From Phoronis pallida (Eukaryota; Phoronida; Phoronidae), in NCBI GenBank assembly GCA_028565715.1, contig JAOXYC010196020.1, positions 1 to 11,902 on the forward strand: 11,902 nt of DNA. The letters run 5' to 3'. Shown one piece after another: positions 1 through 9,800 of this stretch (positions are counted from its first letter, which is position 1; each line of letters begins with the position of its first letter). A program made the translations under genes and the position numbers. The notes under the pieces are model-generated. The model ran no database searches and was not told the origin of the DNA. It saw nothing but the letters and a program-made list of their open reading frames with translations.

Positions 1-162
1 TCAAGGGATACCTCGCCGTCCAGGGAGTTATCTCCCCTTGTACACTGCCTTAAACCACCAATCATCATACGGAAGGGAGCGCGAGGATATGGCTTCACAC
101 TGCGGGCGATACGTGTCTATATGGGAGATACTGATTACTATACTCTACATCATCTAGTTGTG
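1..162 (+). CDS. MAST: MAST coding exon, first half of PDZ domain
   Basis: The exon is already open at the window edge, so its acceptor lies to the left. It encodes 54 residues ending ..TLHHLVV and stops at the strong donor GTGAGT (163-168) in phase 0. It carries the SPSRELSPL linker, the first PDZ strand and the carboxylate-binding loop RGYGF. Confidence 0.85.
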
Positions 163-1513
163 GTGAGTGAGGTTGATATTGTTGAATTAGTGGACATCAG
201 TCTGTTGAGATGCCCCCTTCAGTGTTAAAACTTTGTTACTTGCTCAAGCCTAATAAAAATACCATGTGATACTTTTGAGAGGATGTAGGAAGATTCTTGT
301 GACATAAATGGGACAATTTTCACAGAGATGCTGAGTTAATCTGTTTTAAGTAGGGTGATGGTTCTATAAAATTTCTATTTCTCAAGTTCTGATTGCCACA
401 TTATGCATTCAGAGATGTTCTGTGTGAAGTACTTTCTTTGGTCAGTAGATACTAGCAACAATTAACTGTTTTCTGGGTAACCAAGACTTTATGAATATCT
501 GATCTCCAGTGCTGTATTTACTTCTAATCACAAGTCCTCTATTACAGGCCGTTGAACCTGGTTCTCCAGCATTTGAAGCCGGGCTGCGTTCTGGGTATCT
601 GATCTCACACGTGAACAACGAGACCGTACAAGGCATGCTACACACACAGGTGGTGAAACTAATCCTCTCTGGGGGGAGCAGACTGACACTACGGGCAGCA
701 CCGCTGGAGACTACGTCCATCAAGTCAGGTGGTCGTAAGCGAGACCCGGGTCTAGGTAAAATGACCAGGAATCGTGGTAGCAAAAAGAAACACTCCCGCG
801 AGCGCAGCAGTGAAAAGAAAAAGGGGAAGACATCTTTACTTCGTCGGCTGAGTAGTAGGAAGGCAGAACAAGCCCTTCAGTCACAGATGACCTATCCTGC
901 ACGTACAGTACTCGCACGGTCTTTGTCTTCCAGCGATAGTCAGCCAGACTCGCCAACATTGACAAAATCGCCTCGGTCACCACCAGGTAGAACGAATTGG
1001 TCACCTGACTCATCCATGTCTGCTCATTCGTCCATGAGTAGTTCCCCGTCATCAAGTGTACCAAACTCCCCTGTCAGCCCCACACATCTTAACCGGCCTA
1101 GCTCCCTTCATGGACTGAAGCACAAACTAGCCAGCATTAAATCTCCTCATCGAAGGAAATCTGTACATAATATCCCCCTCTCCCCCCTAGCTCGAACTCC
1201 ATCTCCCTCCCCTATGGCTATGTCCCCCACCCGGAGCCCCTCTCCCCTAGTCATTGAGGGACATGTTCACGGAGCCTCACATGCCTCACAGCAGACATAC
1301 CCCAATCATCTCCACACTACACCAGTATCACAAGCTCAGCAAGCAATCAGGAAGTCACTGACACGACCGCGGTCATGTGAACCAGGCTCACCACTGTTAC
1401 GGAGGGCTCTGTCACCAGACAGACTTCATCCAAGTTCTGCAGAAAAGCCACAAGTGACTCCGATGCGTAAAGGGTCATGGCATGAAAAACGAGATTTGGG
1501 AGACTCGTTGTAA
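1..1513 (+). CDS. MAST: MAST-family Ser/Thr kinase, C-terminal part: PDZ domain and Ser/Pro-rich tail (5'-partial, exons 1..162 and 548..1513)
   Basis: Microtubule-associated serine/threonine kinases are AGC-type kinases with a DUF1908 region, a kinase domain, one PDZ domain and a long tail; only the last two parts are here. Translating from base 1 in frame 1 gives 54 residues, a phase-0 intron (donor at 163, acceptor ending at 547), then 321 residues to TAA at 1511-1513. The PDZ domain covers about residues 19-108: it starts KPPIIIRK, has the ligand loop RGYGF at 28-32, the [16 protein letters not shown] turn at 55-70 and LISHVNNE at 72-79, where families usually have G-D-x-I; here the Asp is Tyr71. 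A basic stretch [15 protein letters not shown] (146-160) and [21 protein letters not shown] (256-276) resemble the conserved tail of vertebrate MAST1-4. The rest is low-complexity Ser/Pro/Arg with many SP sites, likely disordered and phosphorylated. Vertebrate tails are often longer, so an extra 3' exon is possible (GTAAAT at 1510-1515 could serve as a donor). The vertebrate paralogue number is not resolvable; invertebrates usually have one MAST gene. Confidence 0.87.
163..547 (+). other. MAST intron, 385 bp, phase 0
   Basis: The intron runs from GTGAGT to a CTCTATTACAG acceptor and is AT-rich. I see no gene, RNA or repeat inside it. It splits the PDZ domain between the residues LHHLVV and AVEPGSP; reading straight through instead would add residues that do not fit the PDZ fold. 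Confidence 0.8.
548..1513 (+). CDS. MAST: MAST terminal coding exon, second half of PDZ and tail
   Basis: The exon opens GCC GTT GAA (A-V-E-P) just after the acceptor CAG at 545-547 and runs 966 bases without a break to TAA. It is more GC-rich than the flanking introns and UTR. An in-frame ATG at 509 lies inside the intron and is not a true start. The tail shows the SP/TP spacing typical of phosphorylated MAST C-termini, for example SPTRSPSPL and [13 protein letters not shown]. Confidence 0.87.
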   Translation, partial: AVEPGSPAFEAGLRSGYLISHVNNETVQGMLHTQVVKLILSGGSRLTLRAAPLETTSIKSGGRKRDPGLGKMTRNRGSKKKHSRERSSEKKKGKTSLLRRLSSRKAEQALQSQMTYPARTVLARSLSSSDSQPDSPTLTKSPRSPPGRTNWSPDSSMSAHSSMSSSPSSSVPNSPVSPTHLNRPSSLHGLKHKLASIKSPHRRKSVHNIPLSPLARTPSPSPMAMSPTRSPSPLVIEGHVHGASHASQQTYPNHLHTTPVSQAQQAIRKSLTRPRSCEPGSPLLRRALSPDRLHPSSAEKPQVTPMRKGSWHEKRDLGDSL

Positions 1514-1516
1514 ATA
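1509..1516 (+). promoter_or_regulatory. Pumilio-type motif TGTAAATA overlapping the MAST stop codon
   Basis: TGTAAATA matches the TGTANATA consensus of PUF-family RNA-binding proteins and contains the TAA stop at 1511-1513. A second exact copy is at 2910-2917 in the longer 3' UTR. Function is inferred from the motif alone. Confidence 0.3.
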
Positions 1517-1706
1517 ATCTTTTTCTTCTAAATGTGAGGAATTAATTGAATGTTAAGGAAGTGAAAATCTTGGTAAATCTCCGGTGAATACTGGAGCTAG
1601 TTGTGGTCAGCTACAGTTCTGCTAACAGTGAAGCCTTCATATGTGGAAATTGATACAAACTTACTATTGTCCACACAGGAAACATTATATACTTTCAAAA
1701 AGACTA

Positions 1707-1712
1707 AATAAA
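1707..1712 (+). terminator. proximal poly(A) signal for MAST
   Basis: AATAAA is followed within 10-30 bases by a T/GT-rich element, as expected for cleavage and polyadenylation. It lies 194 bases after the stop codon. Confidence 0.5.
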
Positions 1713-2244
1713 AGGTCTGTTTTGTCTGTAATGTTCTTTTATTATAGCAACATCAACTATGTGAACTTCAGATATCATTCTGACAAAAGGCGGAACGATA
1801 TGTACGTTTGTTGAAACATTAAAAATTAAATGTACACGTGCGGGAAATACAGTTTGCTGATAGTGAAAGGAATGATTATGCCGTTGCATGTGGAGTTTTC
1901 AATGAATAAAATGGTGATTTCACTGGGCAGAATGTGCTTCAGATTTTATTTAGAGGTGTGCTGAGGACTGAGCGACTTCTTCGAGATATGAAAAATATTT
2001 TCATTCGTTTTTCATAACATTTGCCTAAAATGCAACCAGATTTCATCTGTGATATCTTCAGAATGATAATGATAGATTTTGTTCATCAGTCAAAAAATGT
2101 GTAGATAAGTTTGAATAATTGTAAATTAAGATTTCATGTTATGGAAAGTGTCATTTTTAGGAGGTTGAATTTGCCATAAACAGGCATCTGGGTTAATGGA
2201 TGCCTAAGGCGTGTTGCTTATGATTGTGACATGTAGGTTATGGA

Positions 2245-2293
2245 AAGGTTGTCTTTGAATCTAGTTTATTTGAAGGTTGTCTTCGAATCTAGT
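2245..2293 (+). repeat. direct repeat, two 21-bp copies with 28-bp period
   Basis: AAGGTTGTCTTTGAATCTAGT at 2245-2265 recurs at 2273-2293 with one change (T to C), separated by 7 bases. It appears to be a local tandem duplication inside the long MAST 3' UTR. Confidence 0.8.
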
Positions 2294-2909
2294 CTGAAAA
2301 AGGTAGATCTTTGATTTATGGTTTCTTATAAGAACTTATCTTGATCGGGTTACTGATGTCTGAGGCGGTGAGATTTTCTCTGAAAGTTAATTTGCTTTAG
2401 ACAAAATGGTCAAGTAAGTAAGAATACATGGGAACTGTGAAGTAGAGATTTAACAAGGGATTGTCGGATCAATTATTAACATATGGGGGCCACTACACTT
2501 AAACAGGTATCCTGTTGTCATTCAGGTCCCCTGTACCTCAAACAGGAACCACAGAAAATGAGAACCTATTTAGCAAATTTTCAATTTTTACAAGGTTTAA
2601 TACAAGTCCATAATGTTCAGATTTGAATTTAGACTTTAGATCAGAAGGAGACGTTCTTGTTTTAGGCATTGGGGGCTCCCTATTTGTTCATTGATCCCTG
2701 GAAATAAATTGCATTATGCGCATCTTTCCTACCATGTCTGTTAAAGTACAAGGCTCACAAAAACCAAATGAAAATTAAAACAGTTTTTGCTTTTCAGAAG
2801 TACAACTGGCTAATGTTAAGCGCTGACTTTGTTAGCTTTGCTCAAAATAATTTTTAAGTGTGAATTATGGATAACTGTTGTTAATTGTCCATCTTGTATT
2901 CATTAAATA

Positions 2910-2917
2910 TGTAAATA
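2910..2917 (+). promoter_or_regulatory. second Pumilio-type motif TGTAAATA
   Basis: Exact TGTAAATA in AT-rich sequence, present only in a transcript that uses the distal poly(A) site. In AT-rich DNA such an 8-mer can occur by chance. Confidence 0.25.
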
Positions 2918-3056
2918 TAACATTGCATGTTCTCATCTCATATTGTAATTAAATAATTAATTAATTTATACTTTACATGTTGCACTTGTTCTAACAGGAT
3001 TGTCAGCAGTTTTGTTTATTAATGAATCGTGAATGCAATTTGAATGTTTGTATTCA

Positions 3057-3062
3057 AATAAA
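3057..3062 (+). terminator. distal poly(A) signal for MAST
   Basis: AATAAA is followed by a GT-rich stretch (TTGTGTTTTATT from about 3078). It would give a 3' UTR of about 1.55 kb. Confidence 0.45.
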
Positions 3063-3682
3063 ATTGTCATTTAAGATTGTGTTTTATTACTTTTTAAAAG
3101 CATTTTTATGAGATGCTTTTACATAATTTTCTTGGTAAATCTTTTAGAAAATGATTTTGAACATTTTGACATGACAAAGTCACTAGGTATATGGAAGATT
3201 ATGTTCTTTACTTTATGAAATGCATTCAACTGAGGTGATTTTTTATTTATTCATCAAATCGTTATATGGGTTGGGAATGTTTCTGTCTCAAAAAAGTGAA
3301 GAAGAAGACTTCTGTCTTATTTCAATAAAAGTTTTATTGATAAAACACATTGGCGACAGTAAAAAATAGAATTCCTTAAAGACAAATAAACGGGCCACAA
3401 TATAAACATTATTTCTCAAAAACATTTTTTCCTGTAAAGTAGAGACCGGGCAGAAAAGCTTTGGGCTGTGCCATCCCAATCATGCTGAAGCAAATTAGAA
3501 GCAAAAATATTTAATATTTAAAATAATTCAACATAATAAAGAACATTATGTGATTTATAACAGTATCGTCTCAATCCCAAAGAGAAAAATCCCGTGATCC
3601 AAATAAAATAATTGATTTATGAATGCTATGATAATAATGTCAGAGGTAAAATAAATAGTACAACTATGAGGTAAAAAAATGT
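3063..3682. other. gap between the two genes and HAUS3 3' UTR
   Basis: This AT-rich stretch holds no convincing gene. The part below the HAUS3 stop (3682 down to about 3315) is likely its 3' UTR, since the first minus-strand AATAAA is at 3333-3338. The remaining ~250 bp between the two poly(A) regions shows no recognised element. Confidence 0.5.
3322..3340. terminator. palindrome carrying AATAAA on both strands
   Basis: TCAATAAAAGTTTTATTGA is a 19-bp palindrome with 9-bp arms around a central G. It presents AATAAA at 3324-3329 on + and at 3333-3338 on -, between the two convergent genes. For HAUS3 it is the first AATAAA after the stop, giving a 3' UTR of about 350-370 nt; the minus-strand sequence below it is T-rich. 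For MAST it could be a back-up signal. Confidence 0.5.
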
Positions 3683-3811
3683 TCATTTGACTTGCTTTGC
3701 TTCAACTTGACTTGTCACATCGTCTATTACTGCACGTAGTTGCTGTGGGTCATTGAAGAAGTAGGTGAAAAGATCACGTTCTGTGGCCAACAAAGGGTCT
3801 GCTTTCAGACT
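3683..3811 (-). CDS. HAUS3: HAUS3 terminal exon, residues 483-524 and stop
   Basis: 129 bp, acceptor TTGTTATTTCAG, phase 0, ending in TGA at 3683-3685. It encodes SLKADPLLATERDLFTYFFN.. to AKQVK. The E-R-(D/E)-(L/F)-F-x-Y-F-x-x-D pattern is the best-conserved part of the HAUS3 C-terminus and decides the gene name. Confidence 0.88.
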   Translation of the reverse strand, partial: SLKADPLLATERDLFTYFFNDPQQLRAVIDDVTSQVEAKQVK

Positions 3812-6800
3812 CTGAAATAACAAAAGCTCAGAATAAGAGCCATCTACATGTAGGTAAACAAAAATGATGCTATGTTTAGTTCTTGACCCAACATTGGTGT
3901 CTGATTTCAGATCAATTTTTCAACAATACCAAATACCATCCTGTGAATTTTTCTTTAAAAAAATGATAAATTTATCACTTTTGGCCAGTAAAAAGACAAC
4001 ATTAATTTGTATAAAAACAATTTTTTTAAATATGTTTAAACGTAGAATTATCACTTATTGAAATACCACGTTTTCATCCATTTCTTTTACACTGTATGAT
4101 CATTTTCTTGTAGCCAATTCTTGTTACTACCTTTATTCTTTATCGAAAACACAAAGTTAATACGTTACAGTTGATCTCAGTTATCTTGACACCCCGTCAA
4201 GATATTTTAACAAGTTACATAGGCCACCTGTATAGAGATTCCCGAAAGAAGCGAAAAGGTACTTATTCGTTCAGATGGATGTAAGGATGTAATTTGTAAC
4301 AAAAATTCAAATGCAATTGACCTCATCCAATAGATGATAATTTCACATTCGTAAGTAGCGATGCATAACTTTAAGTGAAATCATCATTTTACCTTTTTCT
4401 TATGATCCACATCTTTCATGACATTCATGATGGTATGTTCTAGTTTCTTGGTCAGTGTGTCAAGTTGTGTCATGCTGTCCTGCAGTGACCGTGGAGTGAG
4501 TTGAGGTTGACCGCTTGTCGTGCTAGATCCTGAGTATACTAGAGATTCACACTTGTCCACATTATTCTCTCTGCAGAAAATTAAAGAAAGCACCTTCACT
4601 CATTAAGTGCACAGAATGTTATGATGTGATGAAAAGGGATTTGGTTTTTGGTCATTTCAATTCAATTTCTTGGAGACAAATTATGGCGATGACACATACA
4701 TTAATCCTTTTCAATATTAAGTCACTTTTAAAGATACTGGTTCTGCAAAATGCAATTTTGTGTACGAGTCCTTAGTCAACATAACTTACTTGCATCTGAG
4801 TAAAAAAATTTAAAAAAACAGTCAAGGGTGATATGATTTGAGTGCCTTGTATCCAGGTTTTTCATGGTTTGACCAGTAACAAAGCTTTTTGTTTCTGAAA
4901 TATCAGCCCAGTGCTGTGTCCCAACTTACAAAGTTTCTAGTCTTGCATCGTCACTGCTGTTTGTCACTGACAAGGAATCCTGCAAGGAGTTGATTTGTTG
5001 ATTGAGGCGGGTGGTTCCCTCTAGTATGCTTTTGTAGGTGATGAATAATTGTTGTTTGTCCTGGTCAGATTCTTGTGCTGAAATGAAAAATACAAATATA
5101 TAAATTCATTATAAATATCCTTGTTCAAAGGCGCTATATAAATACTGAGAAATAAATAAATAAAATAAAGATATGTTCTCTTGGTTGGTCTAAATCCGTG
5201 GTCAAAATGCAATTCAACTAGAAATTTTGTGTATGAGTCCTTTGTTGAACATAACTTACTTGCCTCTGAGTCAAAAAATTCAAAAAACCTGTAAGGGGTG
5301 ATTTGAGAACTTTGAATCCGATAAAGGTTGTAACCTACACTGCAGTGTAGGTCACATGGAGCACAAAAGCTCTCAAATGGACCCTTTGCAGTTTTTTTTT
5401 TGAATTTTTTTACTCAGATGCAAGTTAGTTATGTTCAACAAAGGACTTGTGAACAAAATTTCTAGTTGATTTGCATTTTGACGCCGGATTTGGACCAACA
5501 CAGAGACAGTAATAATGTCTTCAAATATTTAATTACTTTTAAGTGTACTTTTAAAAATGCATTAATTCTGGCCATCAGGATTTGGTTAAAATCAATGACA
5601 CAATAAGTATTCCGATAAGGTTATGGTTACCAAATGTATTTTGCGAATTTTGAAGGAATAGGAAATCATTTTTGTTTAACAGCCAAAATAAGTTGTGTTC
5701 AAATGATTTTAACAGCCCTCAACCAGTGTACCAATAAATGGGGTTGGAAGCCCACAGCAACTAATATACTAAAGTTCAAGAAATGTGTTACCTTTTGCAT
5801 CAGGCAACAGTCAATACATTGACTTACCAATAATATGATGTAGACTAGTCATGAACGTATCTCTGGAGTCAACAGTTTCTCTTTTGTGGCGATTTGGTGA
5901 ATAGGATGGATCAACCAATATTTTCTGGAAAAAGGAAGAATGTGTTGTTTGTTGTCCACTGAGGTTAAAATGTGGTGATCATTGTTGCTGAACCATTTTG
6001 TTTGTTTTGCCCCATAGGCTATGAAAGGTAACATGAGAGAATGTGAAAACAGAAAGTCCTAAATATTTCTGATCCTACAGGCTAATTTCATTTCAACTCG
6101 TAAATTCACAACATCTTTCAAGTTGCATTTTTGGCGGTTTACGTGTTCTTCGTTGGGTATCATTAGGCAAAGCGAACAAGCTAATAATTCCAACATTCTC
6201 CAATCGATCACTTGTCGCTGTCCCAATAGTAGAAGGCATTAAACCACTGAAATACAACGGTTTCCAAGTTTTTTGGCTCTAATCAAGTTTCATAACATCA
6301 TGAGGCTATTCCTGACCCAATAGAACTCACAAATTGTGTTTCTAAGCCTTGAAACCAGCCGAAACCAGCTACGTCACTTTAAAAGCTTTTAATTTTCAAT
6401 TTGTTTTTGAATATAACAATGTTTATTCATAAACTGAGTGAAATATGTTGACTTTCAACTATATTTTAATATAGTGTCATCAAGGACAGACTACAAAATA
6501 TTTATTTGTACAAGAATATACCATTTTTTCATCCATTAATTTAATATTTCTCTGTAACTCTGCAGATATTGTGATGAGAAGATGATGACACTCCCGGTGA
6601 TTTCTTGATTCTATTTCATATGCCATTGTAAGGAACTCGCTGCGGGCTCTCTGACTTATCAACTGATCAACAACCTGCAAATATAAGAAACAAATGTGTT
6701 GCTGCGGTAGAAATAAAGTATGTCCCAAACCCACAGCTAGCCAAATGTACAGCATTCATTTAGACAAAAGGAGAAATATATAAATTAAAAAACATCATTC

Positions 6801-9800
6801 TTTTGAAAACAACGCAAAGAATTAGGGACATCTTTTATTTCCACAGCTGTGTTGTGGTTTGGCAGAAGTTATTCTTAATTTTGTGCTCTGATTAATGAAA
6901 AAAAACTATTAATATCATTTTAACAGAGTATGCTTAGCAGCAAGCTAACTCAAGGATTCAAATTCAGCTAAAGTGTCAAACTTCTGGTCAAAATACACTG
7001 GTGAAATTGTGTGTTATGGCTGCTTCGTTTCAGTCCTTCGGGAAATGTGTAGATTATCAACAACTGAATGGAATTTTTTATTTTTTAAGCATTAGACTAA
7101 TCACAGTTCTTTAGCAAACCTTGTCCTGATTAGATGTAACATAATTTTGTCTAGAGATCTTCAAGTCATAATCTCCTCTCAAAATCGGCATTAGACGTGA
7201 TGCAGCACTCTGACCAATCAGGTTAGGTATTTCCATCTCAGAAAGCTGCGCCACCTCTCTCTGCAGGGGAGATAATTGAGTCTGCAGTGACTGAAACTGA
7301 CGACTAAAAAAGAATAAATTATGAGGGTCAACAAAAACTATACAAATGCATCTCTAGAAAAAGTTGATGAAATGGCAGAGTAGAATTCTTCTGTCAATAT
7401 CGATCATGAAGCAACACCAGGGGTTCTGAGATAAGAAGCCGGTTCCAAATACGCAATACAGCATGTAAATTCTTAAAAATCGGATTTTATAATCCCAAAT
7501 TCGACAAAAATAGCCTTCAATAAACCATATCTATTGACCAAATTGAGTGGGCTTAGTGAAACACACAAGGCTATTGTGCTCAGCTTTCAAGCAACTAGAA
7601 CTGCTTGTTTTTTTGGTAAATTATTTGTTATTGGACTACAAACTTCATAATTGGGTTGAAATTCAAAAGCTGTAGCCTCATCTCTTAAGCCCATCCTACC
7701 TTAGTTTATTAACATCAGGTACAGACATATCCTGATTCAGGGTAAACAGCTGACTTGTGACACTTTCACACTTTGATACAAGGCTAGCGTGCTCAACGGC
7801 AGCAGCAACTTTTTTAGATTCACTTGTTGGGTATCTGCGTAAATAACAAAATGTAGCAAATTATATATGATTGTGAAATTGTCCTAATAATGAAGGCATA
7901 AATTGAAGTAAAATAATCCTGTAGGACTCAAGCTGAGAGCATGATTCAAGAGATGTGTTATTTGATGTGAGATTAAAATGAAAAAAAAATGAACAGCTAC
8001 TAAATTTTATCTAAAACCAAAAACTTAAATTTGAAAAAGAAAACATCTGATTTTGAATAGTAAGCATGGCATTTTCCTTTAATTGACAACAATATTTGTT
8101 AATTATTGTCACTTATTAATATCTATGATTTTGATACAGATTCTGTAACACACAATTAAGTTTGACATGGAAAAATGATCAATGATTGTTAAAGAAACGG
8201 ACACTAAACACCTCAATTCTAATGTTGATTATTGTACATTAGTTTGCTAAATTGCAGATTTAAAACTTACACTTCTTGCAGTCTAGACAGCTCTTGGCAC
8301 GATGCTATGTTAATATCTGTTGATTCACCCTTCACTAGTAAAGACTCAGGTTTACTGACATCTAGGAACTCATACTTTGTCCCATCCCACTGGCCTGTTA
8401 TTTCTGATATACCCTAAAAAAAAAATTCACAATGATACATGTAAATGTTTGTGTTCAATTTGTATGACGATAAATAAGTCAATGTCAGAATCACAGCCAT
8501 GTGATATGGCCATAACACAGTGTATAATATAGAGATTATTACCTGGTAAATTTCATATCAAGCCGGATATCAGTCCGAGGGCAGTGATACTAGCCCAAGG
8601 CCTCGGGCTAGTATCACTGCCCGAGGACAGATTTCCGGCACGATGTGAAATTTTCCAGGTCATAATCTATTTATTACCCAGCTATGGAAATTTTGCTTTT
8701 ACTCTCTGAAAGACAAAGTTTTTCATATTTTTTTGTTAAGGCCTGCGTGCACAATGAAACGCAGCGGGCAGCATACCGCTATACTCACGGCACGTGACGG
8801 TATCACCGATTTTTGAAGTTATTGTTAAGGGCAAATTTTGAGGTATCAGGGCAAAATTTCCATAGCTGGGTAATAAGTATCATCTAGCTGTCACTAATCC
8901 TTTCCAAAAAGGTATCTATCTCTTCATTTATCAAATTTCACAATCTTGTCAAAATAACCCAACTGCAAGAACAAATTTCTTCCAGAAATTTAACTTGAAC
9001 TGATTAAAGGGGATCAAAGTCAAATATAGCACTAATTTGTTTAAGAACTTTTTTTCACCAATCTGTTGGCAAATCGCAAATCAACTAGAAATGTTTTGCA
9101 CAAGTCCTTTGTTGAACACAACTTACTTGCATTTGAGTTAACAAATTCAGAAAAACCTGCAAAGTGGTGATTTGAGAGCTTTTGTGTCCAATATAAACTA
9201 CACTTAATTGAAGGTTAGACTTTTTATCGGATACAGCGCTCTTAAAATACTGTCTCCTCGTTGGTGAGGATCTGGTATCAAAATTCAAATCAACTAGAAA
9301 TTGTGTGCACAAGTCCTTTGATGAAAATAATTAACCTGTATCTCAGTAAAAAAATTCAAAAAAAATCCGTAAAGGGGTAAATTTGAGGTTTTTATCCTAA
9401 AAAAGTGTAAATTTCGAAAAACCTTGTCAGGCGACAAGGATTTTTGGATACAAAGATCTCAAATTTACCCCTTTACTGATTTTTTTGAATTTTTTTACTA
9501 TGATGCAGGTTAATTATATTCATCAAAGAACTCATACACAAAATTCCTAGTTGATTTGAATTTTGACCCCAGATCCTCACCAACGAGGAGACAGTATCTT
9601 TAAATAACCCCTTACAGATTTTTTTGAATGTTTTGACTCAGTTGCATGGTAGTTAGGTTCAACAAAGGACTCATACACAAAATTTCTAGTTGATTTGCAT
9701 TTTGACGACGGATTTAAACCAAGGCAGTGAGAGTATCTGTTATCAAGAACTACCTGGAAGAACTGTTTTTGTGTGAAAGATTTCACTTCATGGGAGTACT

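Larger units (their letters stand above)
1514..3062 (+). other. MAST 3' UTR (extent uncertain, two or more poly(A) choices)
   Basis: No coding potential is seen after the stop; the stretch is AT-rich with short open frames only. AATAAA occurs at 1707-1712, followed by the GT/T-rich tract GGTCTGTTTTGTCTGTAATG, which would give a UTR of about 200 nt. Others are at 1905-1910, 2703-2708 and 3057-3062; the last is followed by TTGTGTTTTATT. Either a short or a ~1.5 kb UTR, or both by alternative polyadenylation, fits the sequence. Confidence 0.5.

Noticed and set aside
442-1064. Two minus-strand open frames (442-783, 720-1064)
   Set aside because: Both are antisense shadows of the MAST exon; their composition mirrors its biased codons.
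3864-4061. + strand open frame of 65 residues in the last HAUS3 intron
   Set aside because: AT-rich Lys/Ile/Phe composition expected by chance, no homology recognised.
4384-4599. Stand-alone 71-residue minus-strand gene starting at 4599
   Set aside because: The first residues and the ATG fall in an intron; the acceptor at 4573-4571 and phase show it is an internal HAUS3 exon.
6480-6755. 91-residue minus-strand gene
   Set aside because: Only 6522-6674 is coding; the ends are intron sequence beyond clear splice sites.
8232-8417. + strand open frame of 61 residues
   Set aside because: It is antisense to the HAUS3 exon 8413-8271.
8579-8622. Hairpin as a rho-independent terminator or microRNA precursor
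   Set aside because: The host is a eukaryote, and the hairpin is the core of a longer, transposon-like inverted repeat; no evidence of processing can be seen.
9085-9312. Minus-strand open frame of 75 residues
   Set aside because: It lies wholly in foldback repeat arms; no conserved protein features.
5333-9430. CRISPR-like array from repeated motifs
   Set aside because: Spacing is irregular, copies are inverted, and the genome is eukaryotic.
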